A DNA stretch of 64,000 nt from Corallium rubrum (GCA_964035015.1 OZ035998.1:28121262-28185261); one strand, 5' to 3'; shown: positions 46,480 to 60,445, counted from the stretch's first letter. Numbers and translations: made by a program. Notes: a model not told the origin generated them from the letters alone.

Positions 46480-46740
46480 TTCTGTCGACGGCTTTATATC
46501 GCATAAAGCCCTTGAATACTAATTAGATAAGAAATGAAGAAAAAAACTAGGAAAATCTTTGTCCAAGGTAGAAAAAACAAACAAAACTTTGTTGGAAAAC
46601 CTCCTCAATAATAAATTAAGTCAGATAAATCCCTCAAACGTCGGGATTTATGCGATACAAAGCCCTCGGACGCTGCGCGTCCTCGGGTCTTTATATCGCA
46701 TAAATCCCTCGTTCTCGGGCTTTATCTATTACATAGAGTT
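46480..46740 (+). repeat. Family H repeat, left-arm copy
   Basis: Homologous to 152-590 without the MITE. The 61-residue frame MSKVEKTNKT... is open, and its homologue in copy 1 is also open with several substitutions. The GC-rich hairpin with GGGATTTATGCGATA arms is intact. Confidence 0.75.
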
Positions 46741-46971
46741 TTAGGTGTCGATTATATGAGCTGGGCTAGCCCGGTTAACCGGGCTCGCGCGATTGATTAG
46801 GATCTCTCTGTGGTTTTGAAACTCACATAAACTAACTTTACAAAGAAGAATTGGTTTAGTTTAGATGTAAACGAACCCTAACGTTCATTAAAATCTCCTT
46901 TTGTGGTCGAGAAAAGAATTTCGTGACACGAGGCAGCCCGGTTAGCCCGGCTCATGTAATCAGTCCCTTTG
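46741..46971. mobile_element. MITE, ATGAGC.GGGCT ends, copy 2
   Basis: Relative of 2562-2784 (GGGCTAGCCCGGTTAACCGG near one end, CCCGGCTCATGTAATC at the other), abutting the family H repeat. Confidence 0.7.
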
Positions 46972-47030
46972 GCTAAGATCAAATGAGGCCAAAAGCTACT
47001 GTGTAGAAATATTAAAAATATTTATTATAT

Positions 47031-47068
47031 GGTTAAGCTTTCGTCGTGCTACGACATCGTCAGAAGCT
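47031..47068 (-). ncRNA. Hammerhead-like motif, left arm
   Basis: Minus strand: CTGACGA, stem II GTCGT-AGC-ACGAC, GAAA, minimal stem III AGCT, then T as the cleavage base. Helix I pairs only weakly (two to three bp), so activity is doubtful. Penelope-type in layout. Mirror at 54561-54596. Confidence 0.5.
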
Positions 47069-47299
47069 GTACATATAAAGAGTTTCTTTATATCAGTATA
47101 GCCTGCGGCTATAATTCTCCCAACCTTTATTGCAGTTGTTGCCAGCTTTTATACTACTCCAGGACGCATAAAGCTAGCAAGGCTTTGAAAAAAAATAAAT
47201 TTTAAAACTATTTAGCATACATCGTTTTCAAAATAATCAAGCTGTAGGGGACAAGCGGAAAGTCTACGTGGTTCGCGCTGGCTGCAGCATTTTCTTAGT

Positions 47300-47512
47300 T
47301 TTTAATTTTCTATTTATTGATAACACACGGCACTTATGGGAAGCAGATTCTTTGTGTTTTGTCTGTTTTTATTATTATTTTAATTAGGTAGGATATTTTG
47401 TGATATATTATAAAGTAGTTTGTAAACTTTGTATGTTAACACTTGTATAAATCCTGATGAGTATATACCATGTATAAATAAAGTTATTCTATTCTATTCT
47501 ATTCTATTCTAC
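47300..47512 (+). mobile_element. LINE 3' end with (ATTCT)n tail
   Basis: Ends ACCATGTATAAATAAAGTTA followed by five ATTCT units. An AATAAA-type signal directly followed by a short tandem tail is the usual 3' end of CR1/L2/Jockey-like LINEs. No coding sequence remains. Confidence 0.7.
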
Positions 47513-47765
47513 ACAATTATTTCCCGCGGTAATGAAAAAGAAAAGGAGCAACAAAAATTATCAGTAAAATTTACCCCATTTGAGAAGACGCATGCAGCTG
47601 ATAACACGAAGTTACTCATTCCCATTAGTATAATTACTAGACGTTTTCAGTATGATCCAATACTTTAGTTTTCAAAATATTTCGAAAATAGCGTATCGTC
47701 GAGTTGCTATTTATAGCACAAAATGCGGACAAACAAACCAAAATTCAAATGAGCCATTTCATACT

Positions 47766-48215
47766 TTGAGGCCTCTTCCTCTCCCTGTGCTGAATAAAAT
47801 CGTCTGGCGTTAGCGAGAATAAAATACTAAAGACTCGTCGTCAGCCTTCAAAGTGTTAAAGAGATAGCGGTTTTAACCCTTTGCGGCCTCTCCCTCTCCG
47901 TGTGCTGAATAAAATCGTCTGGCGTTAGCCAGAATAAAATACTAAAGACTCGTCGTCAGCCTTCAAAGTGTTAAAGAGATAGCGGTTTTAACCCTTTGCG
48001 GCCTCTCCCTCTCCGTGTGCTGAATAAAATCGTCTGGCGTTAGCCAAAATAAAATACTAAAGACTCGTCGTCAGCCTTCAAAGTGTTAAAGAGATAGCGG
48101 TTTCAACCCTTTGAGGCCTCTCCCTCTCCCTGTGCTGAATAAAATTGTCTGGCGTTAGCCAGAATAAAATACTAAAGACTCGTTGTCAGGCTTCAAAGTG
48201 TTAAGAAATGGTTCG
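47766..48215. repeat. 115-bp satellite, four copies
   Basis: CGTCTGGCGT landmarks at 47801, 47916, 48031 and 48146 (TGTCTGGCGT) give an exact 115-bp period. Units contain GCTGAATAAAATCGTCTGGC and CTAAAGACTCGTCGTCAG. Mirror at about 53419-53863. Confidence 0.95.
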
Positions 48216-48922
48216 AGGTTTTTGTGACAAAAAAGCGTAGAGTGCTCCTCTAACTTCCCAAGTGGATCCATTCGTTTTAAAACTTATAGTATAAGAATCA
48301 AAATAGTGATAAACACGGCTTGAAATCACGTATATCACAAGAAATGCTTCGGTTGTGTTTTCCCACTATTCACACTGCATAAATTAGAGCATCGCATATA
48401 AAGCGCTGGTCTCATCAAGGGATGAGAATTGGGGTGTAAGGATTGGAGTATATGAGCCCAATAATGGTCTCCTGGTAGTGTACAGAAGCATGGAAAGCTA
48501 CAGAAAGGATGGGGAGGCGAATTTGCTCCACATACCTTAATAGCGATGCGATATTGTTGCAGTGTGAAATAGAATACTACCTTAAAGTGACCTATACATA
48601 GCCTGGGGTTACAAACAATTTGGTTGCAAAGGTAACCAAAAATTCACTCTTGAGAATACAATACACAAGACGCCTGGGTCAGGCGTTCGGACGCTGAACG
48701 AAGGCTGAATGTGGTGCATACTTCACATTGGTGAACATATATTTACAATCAAGACAGTTGTCAGCCACATCTGACCACTGTTAACTACAAAGTCAGCCAG
48801 TCAAAATCTACCAACAACGTGCAAGAACACCTTGATCAAAAGGCAATTAAAGCTGTTCAACCAGTTTTTGCCCAACTCCAAAAGCGAAAGGGGCAAAGAA
48901 CTTACATGCCTCACGACCTCAC

Positions 48923-50098
48923 CCAGACTGGAAACTTTGTTACATGCGCACGGAAGAACTTTTTGTCGCAAAATTATGCGCACCTAACACTTGGTGTTGC
49001 GCACGCAACGCTTGGTCTTCTGCAGGTAAAGTCGGGGGAGGGGCCGGGGTAATTACCACATATCACTTATTGCAGGACTGCGGGCTCTGCTGCCTCTGCA
49101 TAAGAAGATACGCAAACACACACTAAAATTGTACTCATAAGATACAGTTGTTGCATCTAAGCACAAACATTTAACCAAAACTTAACGATTGAATGAAGCC
49201 TTTCTCTCGTTTTAACCAATCAGATTTAATGTTCCCATTGTACAAAGGTCACTGTGAAGTGAGATCCAAACATTAAGCTTTTAAGTCCCGATTACATGCA
49301 CGCCGATTTGTGTCACAAGATAAATCGGCGTGTCGTGTGTACTGTGTAATAGTGTAACACAACGTGCAATGACATGCAACGCCCATTTTGGCATTACCGA
49401 AGCATTGCAAGTTTTGCTCAGTGAAAGCAAATGGCTGTGCTTATTATGTACGCTTTAATAGATATAACTTTCTAAATTCTGCTTTTCAAGAACGTTGCTT
49501 CGATCATCATACAACAATTCAACAAAACTGCAAGAAATAATTAAATAAACTCATAATTGTCAATACTAGATATATAATATTCAAGACAAGTAACCATTTA
49601 ACGAAGGAGACCATTTGCAAGCAAACTTGAGCGTTTTAACGGGTATGTTTTTGTTTCAAAGGCGCGGGTTTTAACCGATTTTCTTGGGGCCTTGGCTTGA
49701 CAGTTCCCACGCTCATTACAATAGACGAAAGAACGAAACTGGAAGCCAGGTCTTATCCGTGGTCCTTATCAATACCTGTCAAAACATGAATGAGGCTCAA
49801 AAAGGGGGGGGTATTTCCCGGTGCAGGATTTTTTTGCAAGGGATTGAGGGATTCCCACGCAAGTATTTTTCTCCAAATAATATAAAGATATATTGGTTAT
49901 TGGTATAGACAAAGAACTTGCTCGACTTTTTTGTTGGTTTGTTGCGCGCGTGACGTTTTACGCATACGTGCGCGCGCCAAGCGCGCGCTTGCTGTGCTTT
50001 TGCGTGCGCGCGCGGCGCTCCTCAGACAAAATTGCGCACGTGAATTTTCAAGTGCGCACGGAAGATCTTCCGTGCGCACTACAAAGTTTCCAGTCTGG
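48923..50098. mobile_element. 1176-bp hAT-like non-autonomous element
   Basis: Terminal repeats CCAGACTGGAAACTTTGT / ACAAAGTTTCCAGTCTGG are perfect over 18 bp. The flanking 8-bp target duplication GACCTCAC (48915-48922 and 50099-50106) is perfect. 8-bp duplications are diagnostic of hAT-type insertion. Subterminal regions are rich in TGCGCACGGAAGA and GCGCGC. No transposase frame. Confidence 0.92.
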
Positions 50099-50807
50099 GA
50101 CCTCACTCAGTCACACCACAGTTAATGGTCACACGGGCTAACAACTCACCGGAAGCATGGATAGTAGCGGAAGTAAAAAGTGCAAAAATGCAAAATCTGA
50201 CCCCCCACCCCCCCACCCCCATCGAGCCGAAACCTAGACTCGGTCTACCACAGTAATAATATACCCGAGTAATAATATGAGAGCCTTGGGACTATACATA
50301 GAAACTTCATTTTCCAAATAACTTACAATTATAAGCAACAATAATTCTACAAGTACCTATTAATCAATTATCTATAGGACGCCGTATTTGCATGGGCCTA
50401 TGAAGGTTATTTTGGACGAGACAACGGGAGGGACAATTTTATAGTCTACTCCCCTTCAGCAATACCACATGTTTGCGAAAAATAACTAAATACAATTCGA
50501 TAACTAATTGCATGCGATAACTAAACGCAATTCATATAACAATTCTTTTCTGGTGATTAAAATATTCTTTTTTAGTTTGGCTGACAGGTGTATCTCAAAA
50601 AGTGAGTAATAAACTTCAAGCCCCTGTAGACGAACTCTCACGTTTAACAGTAAAATGGGTTCATCTCGGGGATTCTTTTTACAAAAGAATTACACAGACA
50701 CATCGCAAAAAATCTCCAGAATGTTCATACACTTTACACAATTAAATTGTCTACTGAAAGAACGACAAACTCATTAGGGGAAACGACTGGTACACTCGTA
50801 TTCATAT

Positions 50808-50819
50808 ATTGTGCCATTC
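50808..50819. other. Palindrome spacer (12 nt)
   Basis: ATTGTGCCATTC separates the two arms, whose innermost bases are TTCATAT (left) and ATATGAA (right). Confidence 0.95.
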
Positions 50820-51531
50820 ATATGAATACGAGTGTACCAGTCGTTTCCCCCCTAATGAGTTTGTCGTTCTTTCAGTAGACAATTTAATTGTGTAAAGTGT
50901 ATGAACATTCTGGAAGATTTTTGCGATGTGTCTGTGTAATTCTTTTGTAAAAGAATCCCCAGATGAACCCATTTTACTGTTAAACGTGAGAGTTCGTCTA
51001 CAGGGCTTGAAGTTTATTACTCACTTTTTTGAGATACACCTGTCAGCCAAACTAAAAAAGAATATTTTAATCACCAGAAAAGAATTGTTATATGAATTGC
51101 GTTTAGTTATCGCATGCAATTAGTTATCGAATTGTATTTAGTTATTTTTCGCAAACATGTGGTATTGCTGAAGGGGAGTAGACTATAAAATTGTCCCTCC
51201 CGTTGTCTCGTCCAAAATAACCTTCATAGGCCCATGCAAATACGGCGTCCTATAGATAATTGATTAATAGGTACTTGTAGAATTATTGTTGCTTATAATT
51301 GTAAGTTATTTGGAAAATGAAGTTTCTATGTATAGTCTCCCCAAGGCTCTCATATTATTACTCGGGTATATTATTACTGTGGTAGACCGAGTCTAGGTTT
51401 CGGCTCGATGGGGGTGGGGGGGTGGGGGGTCAGATTTTGCATTTTTGCACTTTTTACTTCCGCTACTATCCATGCTTCCGGTGAGTTGTTAGCCCGTGTG
51501 ACCATTAACTGTGGTGTGACTGAGTGAGGTC

Positions 51532-52707
51532 CCAGACTGGAAACTTTGTAGTGCGCACGGAAGATCTTCCGTGCGCACTTGAAAATTCACGTGCGCAATT
51601 TTGTCTGAGGAGCGCCGCGCGCGCACGCAAAAGCACAGCAAGCGCGCGCTTGGCGCGCGCACGTATGCGTAAAACGTCACGCGCGCAACAAACCAACAAA
51701 AAAAGTCGAGCAAGTTCTTTGTCTATACCAATAACCAATATATCTTTATATTATTTGGAGAAAAATACTTGCATGGGAATCCCTCAATCCCTTGCAAAAA
51801 AATCCTGCACCGGGAAATACCCCCCTTTTTGAGCCTCATTCATGTTTTGACAGGTATTGATAAGGACCACGGATAAGACCTGGCTTCCAGTTTCGTTCTT
51901 TCGTCTATTGTAATGAGCGTGGGAACTGTCAAGCCAAGGCCCCAAGAAAATCGGTTAAAACCCGCGCCTTTGAAACAAAAACATACCCGTTAAAACGCTC
52001 AAGTTTGCTTGCAAATGGTCTCCTTCGTTAAATGGTTACTTGTCTTGAATATTATATATCTAGTATTGACAATTATGAGTTTATTTAATTATTTCTTGCA
52101 GTTTTGTTGAATTGTTGTATGATGATCGAAGCAACGTTCTTGAAAAGCAGAATTTAGAAAGTTATATCTATTAAAGCGTACATAATAAGCACAGCCATTT
52201 GCTTTCACTGAGCAAAACTTGCAATGCTTCGGTAATGCCAAAATGGGCGTTGCATGTCATTGCACGTTGTGTTACACTATTACACAGTACACACGACACG
52301 CCGATTTATCTTGTGACACAAATCGGCGTGCATGTAATCGGGACTTTAAAAGCTTAATGTTTGGATCTCACTTCACAGTGACCTTTGTACAATGGGAACA
52401 TTAAATCTGATTGGTTAAAACGAGAGAAAGGCTTCATTCAATCGTTAAGTTTTGGTTAAATGTTTGTGCTTAGATGCAACAACTGTATCTTATGAGTACA
52501 ATTTTAGTGTGTGTTTGCGTATCTTCTTATGCAGAGGCAGCAGAGCCCGCAGTCCTGCAATAAGTGATATGTGGTAATTACCCCGGCCCCTCCCCCGACT
52601 TTACCTGCAGAAGACCAAGCGTTGCGTGCGCAACACCAAGTGTTAGGTGCGCATAATTTTGCGACAAAAAGTTCTTCCGTGCGCATGTAACAAAGTTTCC
52701 AGTCTGG
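51532..52707. mobile_element. hAT-like element, mirror copy
   Basis: Same 1176-bp length and ends as 48923-50098. The target duplication reads GTGAGGTC at 51524-51531 and 52708-52715. Confidence 0.92.
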
Positions 52708-53418
52708 GTGAGGTCGTGAGGCATGTAAGTTCTTTGCCCCTTTCGCTTTTGGAGTTGGGCAAAAACTGGTTGAACAGCTTTAATTGCCTTTTGATCAAGG
52801 TGTTCTTGCACGTTGTTGGTAGATTTTGACTGGCTGACTTTGTAGTTAACAGTGGTCAGATGTGGCTGACAACTGTCTTGATTGTAAATATATGTTCACC
52901 AATGTGAAGTATGCACCACATTCAGCCTTCGTTCAGCGTCCGAACGCCTGACCCAGGCGTCTTGTGTATTGTATTCTCAAGAGTGAATTTTTGGTTACCT
53001 TTGCAACCAAATTGTTTGTAACCCCAGGCTATGTATAGGTCACTTTAAGGTAGTATTCTATTTCACACTGCAACAATATCGCATCGCTATTAAGGTATGT
53101 GGAGCAAATTCGCCTCCCCATCCTTTCTGTAGCTTTCCATGCTTCTGTACACTACCAGGAGACCATTATTGGGCTCATATACTCCAATCCTTACACCCCA
53201 ATTCTCATCCCTTGATGAGACCAGCGCTTTATATGCGATGCTCTAATTTATGCAGTGTGAATAGTGGGAAAACACAACCGAAGCATTTCTTGTGATATAC
53301 GTGATTTCAAGCCGTGTTTATCACTATTTTGATTCTTATACTATAAGTTTTAAAACGAATGGATCCACTTGGGAAGTTAGAGGAGCACTCTACGCTTTTT
53401 TGTCACAAAAACCTCGAA

Positions 53419-53863
53419 CCATTTCTTAACACTTTGAAGCCTGACAACGAGTCTTTAGTATTTTATTCTGGCTAACGCCAGACAATTTTATTCAGCACAG
53501 GGAGAGGGAGAGGCCTCAAAGGGTTGAAACCGCTATCTCTTTAACACTTTGAAGGCTGACGACGAGTCTTTAGTATTTTATTTTGGCTAACGCCAGACGA
53601 TTTTATTCAGCACACGGAGAGGGAGAGGCCGCAAAGGGTTAAAACCGCTATCTCTTTAACACTTTGAAGGCTGACGACGAGTCTTTAGTATTTTATTCTG
53701 GCTAACGCCAGACGATTTTATTCAGCACACGGAGAGGGAGAGGCCGCAAAGGGTTAAAACCGCTATCTCTTTAACACTTTGAAGGCTGACGACGAGTCTT
53801 TAGTATTTTATTCTCGCTAACGCCAGACGATTTTATTCAGCACAGGGAGAGGAAGAGGCCTCA
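53419..53863. repeat. 115-bp satellite, mirror copies
   Basis: Four units, reverse complement of 47766-48215. Confidence 0.93.
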
Positions 53864-54117
53864 AAGTATGAAATGGCTCATTTGAATTTTGGTTTGTTTG
53901 TCCGCATTTTGTGCTATAAATAGCAACTCGACGATACGCTATTTTCGAAATATTTTGAAAACTAAAGTATTGGATCATACTGAAAACGTCTAGTAATTAT
54001 ACTAATGGGAATGAGTAACTTCGTGTTATCAGCTGCATGCGTCTTCTCAAATGGGGTAAATTTTACTGATAATTTTTGTTGCTCCTTTTCTTTTCATTAC
54101 CGCGGGAAATAATTGTG

Positions 54118-54330
54118 TAGAATAGAATAGAATAGAATAGAATAACTTTATTTATACATGGTATATACTCATCAGGATTTATACAAGTGTTAACATACAA
54201 AGTTTACAAACTACTTTATAATATATCACAAAATATCCTACCTAATTAAAATAATAATAAAAACAGACAAAACACAAAGAATCTGCTTCCCATAAGTGCC
54301 GTGTGTTATCAATAAATAGAAAATTAAAAA
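54118..54330 (-). mobile_element. LINE 3' end with (AGAAT)n tail, mirror
   Basis: Mirror of 47300-47512. Confidence 0.7.
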
Positions 54331-54560
54331 CTAAGAAAATGCTGCAGCCAGCGCGAACCACGTAGACTTTCCGCTTGTCCCCTACAGCTTGATTATTTTG
54401 AAAACGATGTATGCTAAATAGTTTTAAAATTTATTTTTTTTCAAAGCCTTGCTAGCTTTATGCGTCCTGGAGTAGTATAAAAGCTGGCAACAACTGCAAT
54501 AAAGGTTGGGAGAATTATAGCCGCAGGCTATACTGATATAAAGAAACTCTTTATATGTAC

Positions 54561-54596
54561 AGCTTCTGACGATGTCGTAGCACGACGAAAGCTTAA
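54561..54596 (+). ncRNA. Hammerhead-like motif, mirror
   Basis: CTTCTGACGATGTCGTAGCA then CGACGAAAGCTTAA, identical to the left-arm motif. Weak helix I. Confidence 0.5.
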
Positions 54597-54653
54597 CCAT
54601 ATAATAAATATTTTTAATATTTCTACACAGTAGCTTTTGGCCTCATTTGATCT

Positions 54654-55150
54654 TAGCCAAAGGGACTGATTACATGAGCCGGGCTAACCGGGCTGCCTCG
54701 TGTCACGAAATTCTTTTCTCGACCACAAAAGGAGATTTTAATGAACGTTAGGGTTCGTTTACATCTAAACTAAACCAATTCTTCTTTGTAAAGTTAGTTT
54801 ATGTGAGTTTCAAAACCACAGAGAGATCCTAATCAATCGCGCGAGCCCGGTTAGCCGGGCTAGCCCAGCTCATATAATCGACACCTAAAACTCTATGTAA
54901 TAGATAAAGCCCGAGAACGAGGGATTTATGCGATATAAAGACCCGAGGACGCGCAGCGTCCGAGGGCTTTGTATCGCATAAATCCCGACGTTTGAGGGAT
55001 TTATCTGACTTAATTTATTATTGAGGAGGTTTTCCAACAAAGTTTTGTTTGTTTTTTCTACCTTGGACAAAGATTTTCCTAGTTTTTTTCTTCATTTCTT
55101 ATCTAATTAGTATTCAAGGGCTTTATGCGATATAAAGCCGTCGACAGAAC
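54654..55150 (-). repeat. ATGAGC MITE plus family H repeat, mirror
   Basis: MITE at 54654-54888 and family H repeat at 54889-55150 in mirror order of 46480-46971, including the open MSKVEK frame (54885-55070, minus strand). Confidence 0.75.
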
Positions 55151-55261
55151 AAAGAAAACCGACTCAATAATAAATTAATCTTCTTTATATACACCTATAT
55201 GCACAACACGGCTTATATGCTTGACAGCTTATACGCATGTATATTGTATGTATATATTGGC

Positions 55262-55787
55262 CACAGAATAAAGACTATACAGAAGGGCCACTTAGCGCAT
55301 AGTCAATCGAGAAATGTCTGGAAACTCGGGAAACTTCAAAGCGCCTATAATGAGCTGTGATTTTATCTTGAACCGTACCTTACCGTGCACATCCTTTGTT
55401 TTAGGTTTATTAATATTTAAATAGCACGGTTGAGTGATTGGAGTGAAACGTTGCTATTGGACAATTCGTTCATTATACTAAAATACAATGTGTTCAGTGA
55501 CCGTGCACTGTGCACAAAAATGCATAAAGGCGAACAAAAAGATAAACCAAAGACTTTAGCTGAGTTTCCAGACCATATCTCGATTGACTATGCTTAGCGG
55601 TACAACGTGTCCTCGTATTTTTATGCAAAAATATGCAGTTTACTGGCTAGGACAGCCAGTTCAGCGTGCTTATTGGCCAGAACATGCAGTTTACTGGCTG
55701 AGCAACATGCGTAATGCGACATGCGCGGAGACAAAAACTTCAAAGGTTCCGACCCGAGTGGCCCTTCTGTATAGTCTTTATTCTGTG
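55262..55787. mobile_element. GCCAATA-flanked MITE, mirror
   Basis: Mirror of 45842-46367, with the TATTGGC duplication on both sides. Confidence 0.85.
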
Positions 55788-55819
55788 TATTGGCCTTGTG
55801 CCTTGGAGCTAAAATGAAT

Positions 55820-56294
55820 GTATCAGTCAATTCCAATTGTGCCCATCCCCCCGGGCCAACTCCTGGGCATTAGACATTTTGGAGAAAAAATTGACCATGT
55901 CCCCACCCCAGGGAAAGACATAGTGTGCCAAGGCCCCACCCCTGGGCAACAAATTAAGGTAAATCCCAAACGAAAACACAGATAAATTGCTTCAAATCAA
56001 CTCAGGAAGCACACAAATAGAAGACAACACATCATGAACTCAAGGTAACGCTAATTTATTGAAAAACTTGTCGCATTTTAGCTCATTTAACGTCCGATTT
56101 ACTTGGAAGTTTGAAACCTTATATTTCAAATATATTTCCGTTAAAATGCCCTGCCTGTGGTGCGAATTAGATATACTTTCCCACAGTGCATAGCAAGTGC
56201 GAATGTTCCAAATAGCCCCGGGATTAGCAAAAATGGTGAATCCCCGCGGTGGCGCGGGAGGAGGGGGATGGGCACAGCTGGAATTGACTGATAC
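55820..56294. mobile_element. GTATCAGTCAATTCCA MITE, mirror
   Basis: Mirror of 45332-45809. Confidence 0.75.
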
Positions 56295-57198
56295 TGATGT
56301 CGCCTGAGTGCAAGAAGTCAGTGACTCATATTTATGAAGTAATATATGACAGATATTGATTAACACGATTTGCGTCAATAAACACTAATCTGTGTTAAGT
56401 GAACCAGAGCCGGCTTCTTATTGGTCGAATTATAACTATAGTTTTTCAAAGTGACAGTCGCAAAACTCGCACGAATTATATTAGAAATTTGAAATCCAAC
56501 GAAGACAGCTGTTTCTTGATCACTCGGCCACCTTATTACATGTAAATGTTTGTGCTGGCAGCTCTTTGTGACTTTGATAAAGTGCGATTTATATATAGAT
56601 AAAACAGATTATTTATGAAAAGACATCGTCATCAAACTAGATTTGTCAAGATTTGGTCTAATATAAAAACTTTTTACATTTTTTCCCTCGTTCAGTCATT
56701 CTTGTCAAACCCAGAGGAGAGAAGACATGAAGCAGTATACGTAAGCGGACAGAACGAAGATCTTTGGAAGGATACTATAGCAAAGCGCAAGTTCTTGTTC
56801 AGGTATTGTGTTTACCACGTTCGAGATCAATTTCTTCTCTAACTGTAACTTTTTCCTTACCAAGTAGTACACTTTCATCATTGTATTCTGGCTCATTCCG
56901 CAGAATATTTGATTATGGCTATACCGCACCGCCAGTTTATATTTAACTCTGGTTACTGCCAGATTATTCTACTGTCAACAAGAGACTCTTTGGGCAAGTG
57001 AGAAACGTGCAAAGGTTATCCATTGAGTGTAATAAAAGTAGCGTGCTGCGTAGGCAGTGTAGAAACAACAATCGAAATATAGTAAGGTTAGATATACTGC
57101 CGAAACAGAGAACGTAGGAGTCTAACGTTTCGAGCGAAGGGCCCATTGATAAACTGTTTCCTTTCTAAGTAGCACCACGGGTGCGTTCACTATTTTAC

Positions 57199-57805
57199 TT
57201 GACTTAAGCCGGTTTTCCAGCTAGGCGAATTTTTTCGCGCGAAGCGACTTTTTCTTTTGTCTCATGAGCTCTGAACTGGAACTAATCAGAAATCTATTGA
57301 ATTCGAACAAAAGAAAGTCTTTTCTTAATTATTTACTCTGGAACTTAAGTTTTACTAAAACCTATAAACCGAGTTAGGGTTACCAAATCATTAGAAGTAT
57401 ATATAGACGAAAGGTTATCATGGATAGAGCATATTGATTACATTTCTAAAAAAATTATTTGCTGCTATATCTCCGGCCTTCGTCAGGTAAAACAATTTGT
57501 TCCACTGGAGACATCCCTAACAATATGTAAGTCGTTAATTCAACCATTATTTGACTATTGCGATGTATGTAGTAGATTACAAAAGTTGAAAAATCGACCG
57601 GCAACAGTAATTACAAGCCAGGGCTATGAGGTCAGACCTATAGTGAACTAAAGCCTGGTTTCCATAAAGCCGGTTTTCCCCTATAGCCCAGGCGACTTTT
57701 TTCGCGCGAAGCGACTTTTTTTTTGTCTCATGAGTTCTGAGCTGGAACTAGTTAATCAGAAATCTATTGAATTCGCAAAACAGAAAGTGGCTTCGCGCGA
57801 AAAAA
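57199..57805 (+). pseudogene. LINE thumb fragment between two MITEs, mirror
   Basis: MITE about 57199-57340, LINE fragment about 57355-57635 (plus strand; SLIQPLFDYCDV), MITE about 57640-57805. Mirrors 43825-44427. The partial hammerhead core is at 57121-57150 on the minus strand. Confidence 0.7.
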
Positions 57806-58033
57806 ATCGCCTATAGATCAATTGCACTGGAAAAGGCTATGTCATTCACGTGTTGAACATATGACAATAGTTATGTTATCTAAGAGACCATTTTAAAATT
57901 TATACCTTGTGTGAAACCAGTCTTTAAAATTTAAAAAAGTCTCTCATCACTTGCTTCCTCAAATTAATTAAATTTTTATAAGTATTCTCGGCTTTCTTGT
58001 AAAGCAGTTGCATATAACTGAAGAAATTTCGAA

Positions 58034-58680
<647 letters not shown>

Positions 58681-59929
58681 GCAAGTTGAAGCAAAGGACA
58701 GATAGGGATACAATTCGGTAAATTTGCAAAATAGTTAAATGAAATTAGTTATTAGTATTAATCTTTTAGCTTAGAACAAAATACTTATTATAATTAAATG
58801 AACTTTTCCATCCATTATCCACTCATGCACTCATGCATTTGCTGGGGCCTTGTTATATCCTATTCAACTATAACGCCCAAAGATCAGGGAACTCGACGCT
58901 ATATGGTTTGTAATTAGATAAAGCAATTTCTCAACTGCTTGTGCATGATCGATGTGTATCCGAACTCATTTTGGAATCTAAACTCGCTAAAAATAAATTA
59001 TTCGCAATTATATATACTGCCATTCTTATGTTGTTAAATGATGAAGGATATATATATGCTAGTTTAGATATGACGAGTCCTCCGAAAAGAAAGACGGGAT
59101 TCGAACATATTATAATTTCCCGTGATCGTCGCCGCGAGACGCTTTAACAATTACAGCTGCTCGCGACTCACTTGCATGTTGATTTTATTATAGACAAAAT
59201 ACGTTTTTATAAGAAGGTGAAGATATGCTATACATAGTTTAGATTTGACGAGAAATTACGCTTTTCGAGAGCTTTACTGAGAATTTAGACGTGAATCGAT
59301 ACCACAACCGATTCTGATTGATTGCTCTACTATTGAACTGTTTGACTTAGATGCACGTTGTATATAGATGTAACACAAACTGGTTTTTGATGAGAAAATA
59401 AGAAAGTATATGCTACATCGGACTCTCGATATAAGTATATAACGAACTCTGATTTTAACAAAGTCTCCACGATCTTATAGGGAGCAGTGTGCATTAGTTC
59501 TACTCGGGAGGGAAAGATATACTATGAACCATGAAACTCTAAATGTGGGGCTACAAAAACGTTTTAAAAACTTTGATGGTCTATGGGACCTTATATTGGC
59601 TAGTATCAAAATTAATCAAGGTAGAATTATTAAAATGACAGCTTCCTGAAGAAATGAATCTTCATGAATGCGTGTAATTTGATCTGTCTGGGCTGACTTC
59701 GTTTTCGTCGCAAGTCAAACGTGTAATATGTTTGAAAACGCCGTTTGTAAACTTTACAGTTATATCGCATTTCATCGACCAGTTTACAATAGCGGACAGA
59801 AGGTCCTACGGAAACGACGTTTTACCAGAACCGTGCCGGAATCGAAGCCTGAGTTTACACAATTTCTTTTAGACAGCTTCCAAGCATCTGTTCTCATCTT
59901 ATGTTCTGGGGATTTTTGGTGAAGGAAAA

Positions 59930-60445
59930 TTCGAGTCTAGAATATATACATTTTATGACCAAACTGGGACCAGTTGCGAAAAATGCAACTACACAGGCCT
60001 TCCGGCAGGAATTGAACCCACGACCTTGCGATTCTAGTGCAATGCTCTGACCACTGAGCCACGGAGGCCGTTGCCGAGAGCTTGATCGCGAGTTCTGTAT
60101 ACATTAAGGTGGTAATGCCAGGAGAGAATTGGGTTTATTAGAAAGTAATATTGGGCATTTCACTCGATTACATAGCATGTTCTAGGGATTTTTGGTGAAG
60201 GAAAATTCGAGTGTAGAATATATACCGGGACCACTGAGCATTGCACTAGCTAGAATCGCAAGGTCGTGGGTTCAATTCCTGCCGGAAGGCCTGTGTAGTT
60301 GCATTTTTCGCAACTGGTCCCGGTTTGGTCTTAAAATGTATATATTCTACACTCGAATTTTCCTTTACCAAAAATCCCTAGAACATGCTATGTAATCGAG
60401 TGAAATGCCCAATATTACTTCTAATAAACCCTATTCTCATCTTAT
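59930..60445. mobile_element. SINE pair and inverted repeat, mirror
   Basis: SINE at 59930-60088 on the minus strand and the inverted repeat with a truncated SINE at about 60125-60445. Mirrors 41183-41700. One substitution (CCTAGA versus CCCAGA) lies at the SINE tail. Confidence 0.75.

Noticed and set aside
47766..48215. CRISPR-like direct repeats
   Set aside because: The 115-bp units are contiguous with no unique spacers, the genome is eukaryotic, and there are no cas genes.
48819..49052. A 77-residue frame starting MQEHLDQKAIKAV
   Set aside because: It runs across the junction at 48922/48923 between target sequence and the hAT-like element, so it is chimeric. Without the insertion the frame meets a stop soon after.
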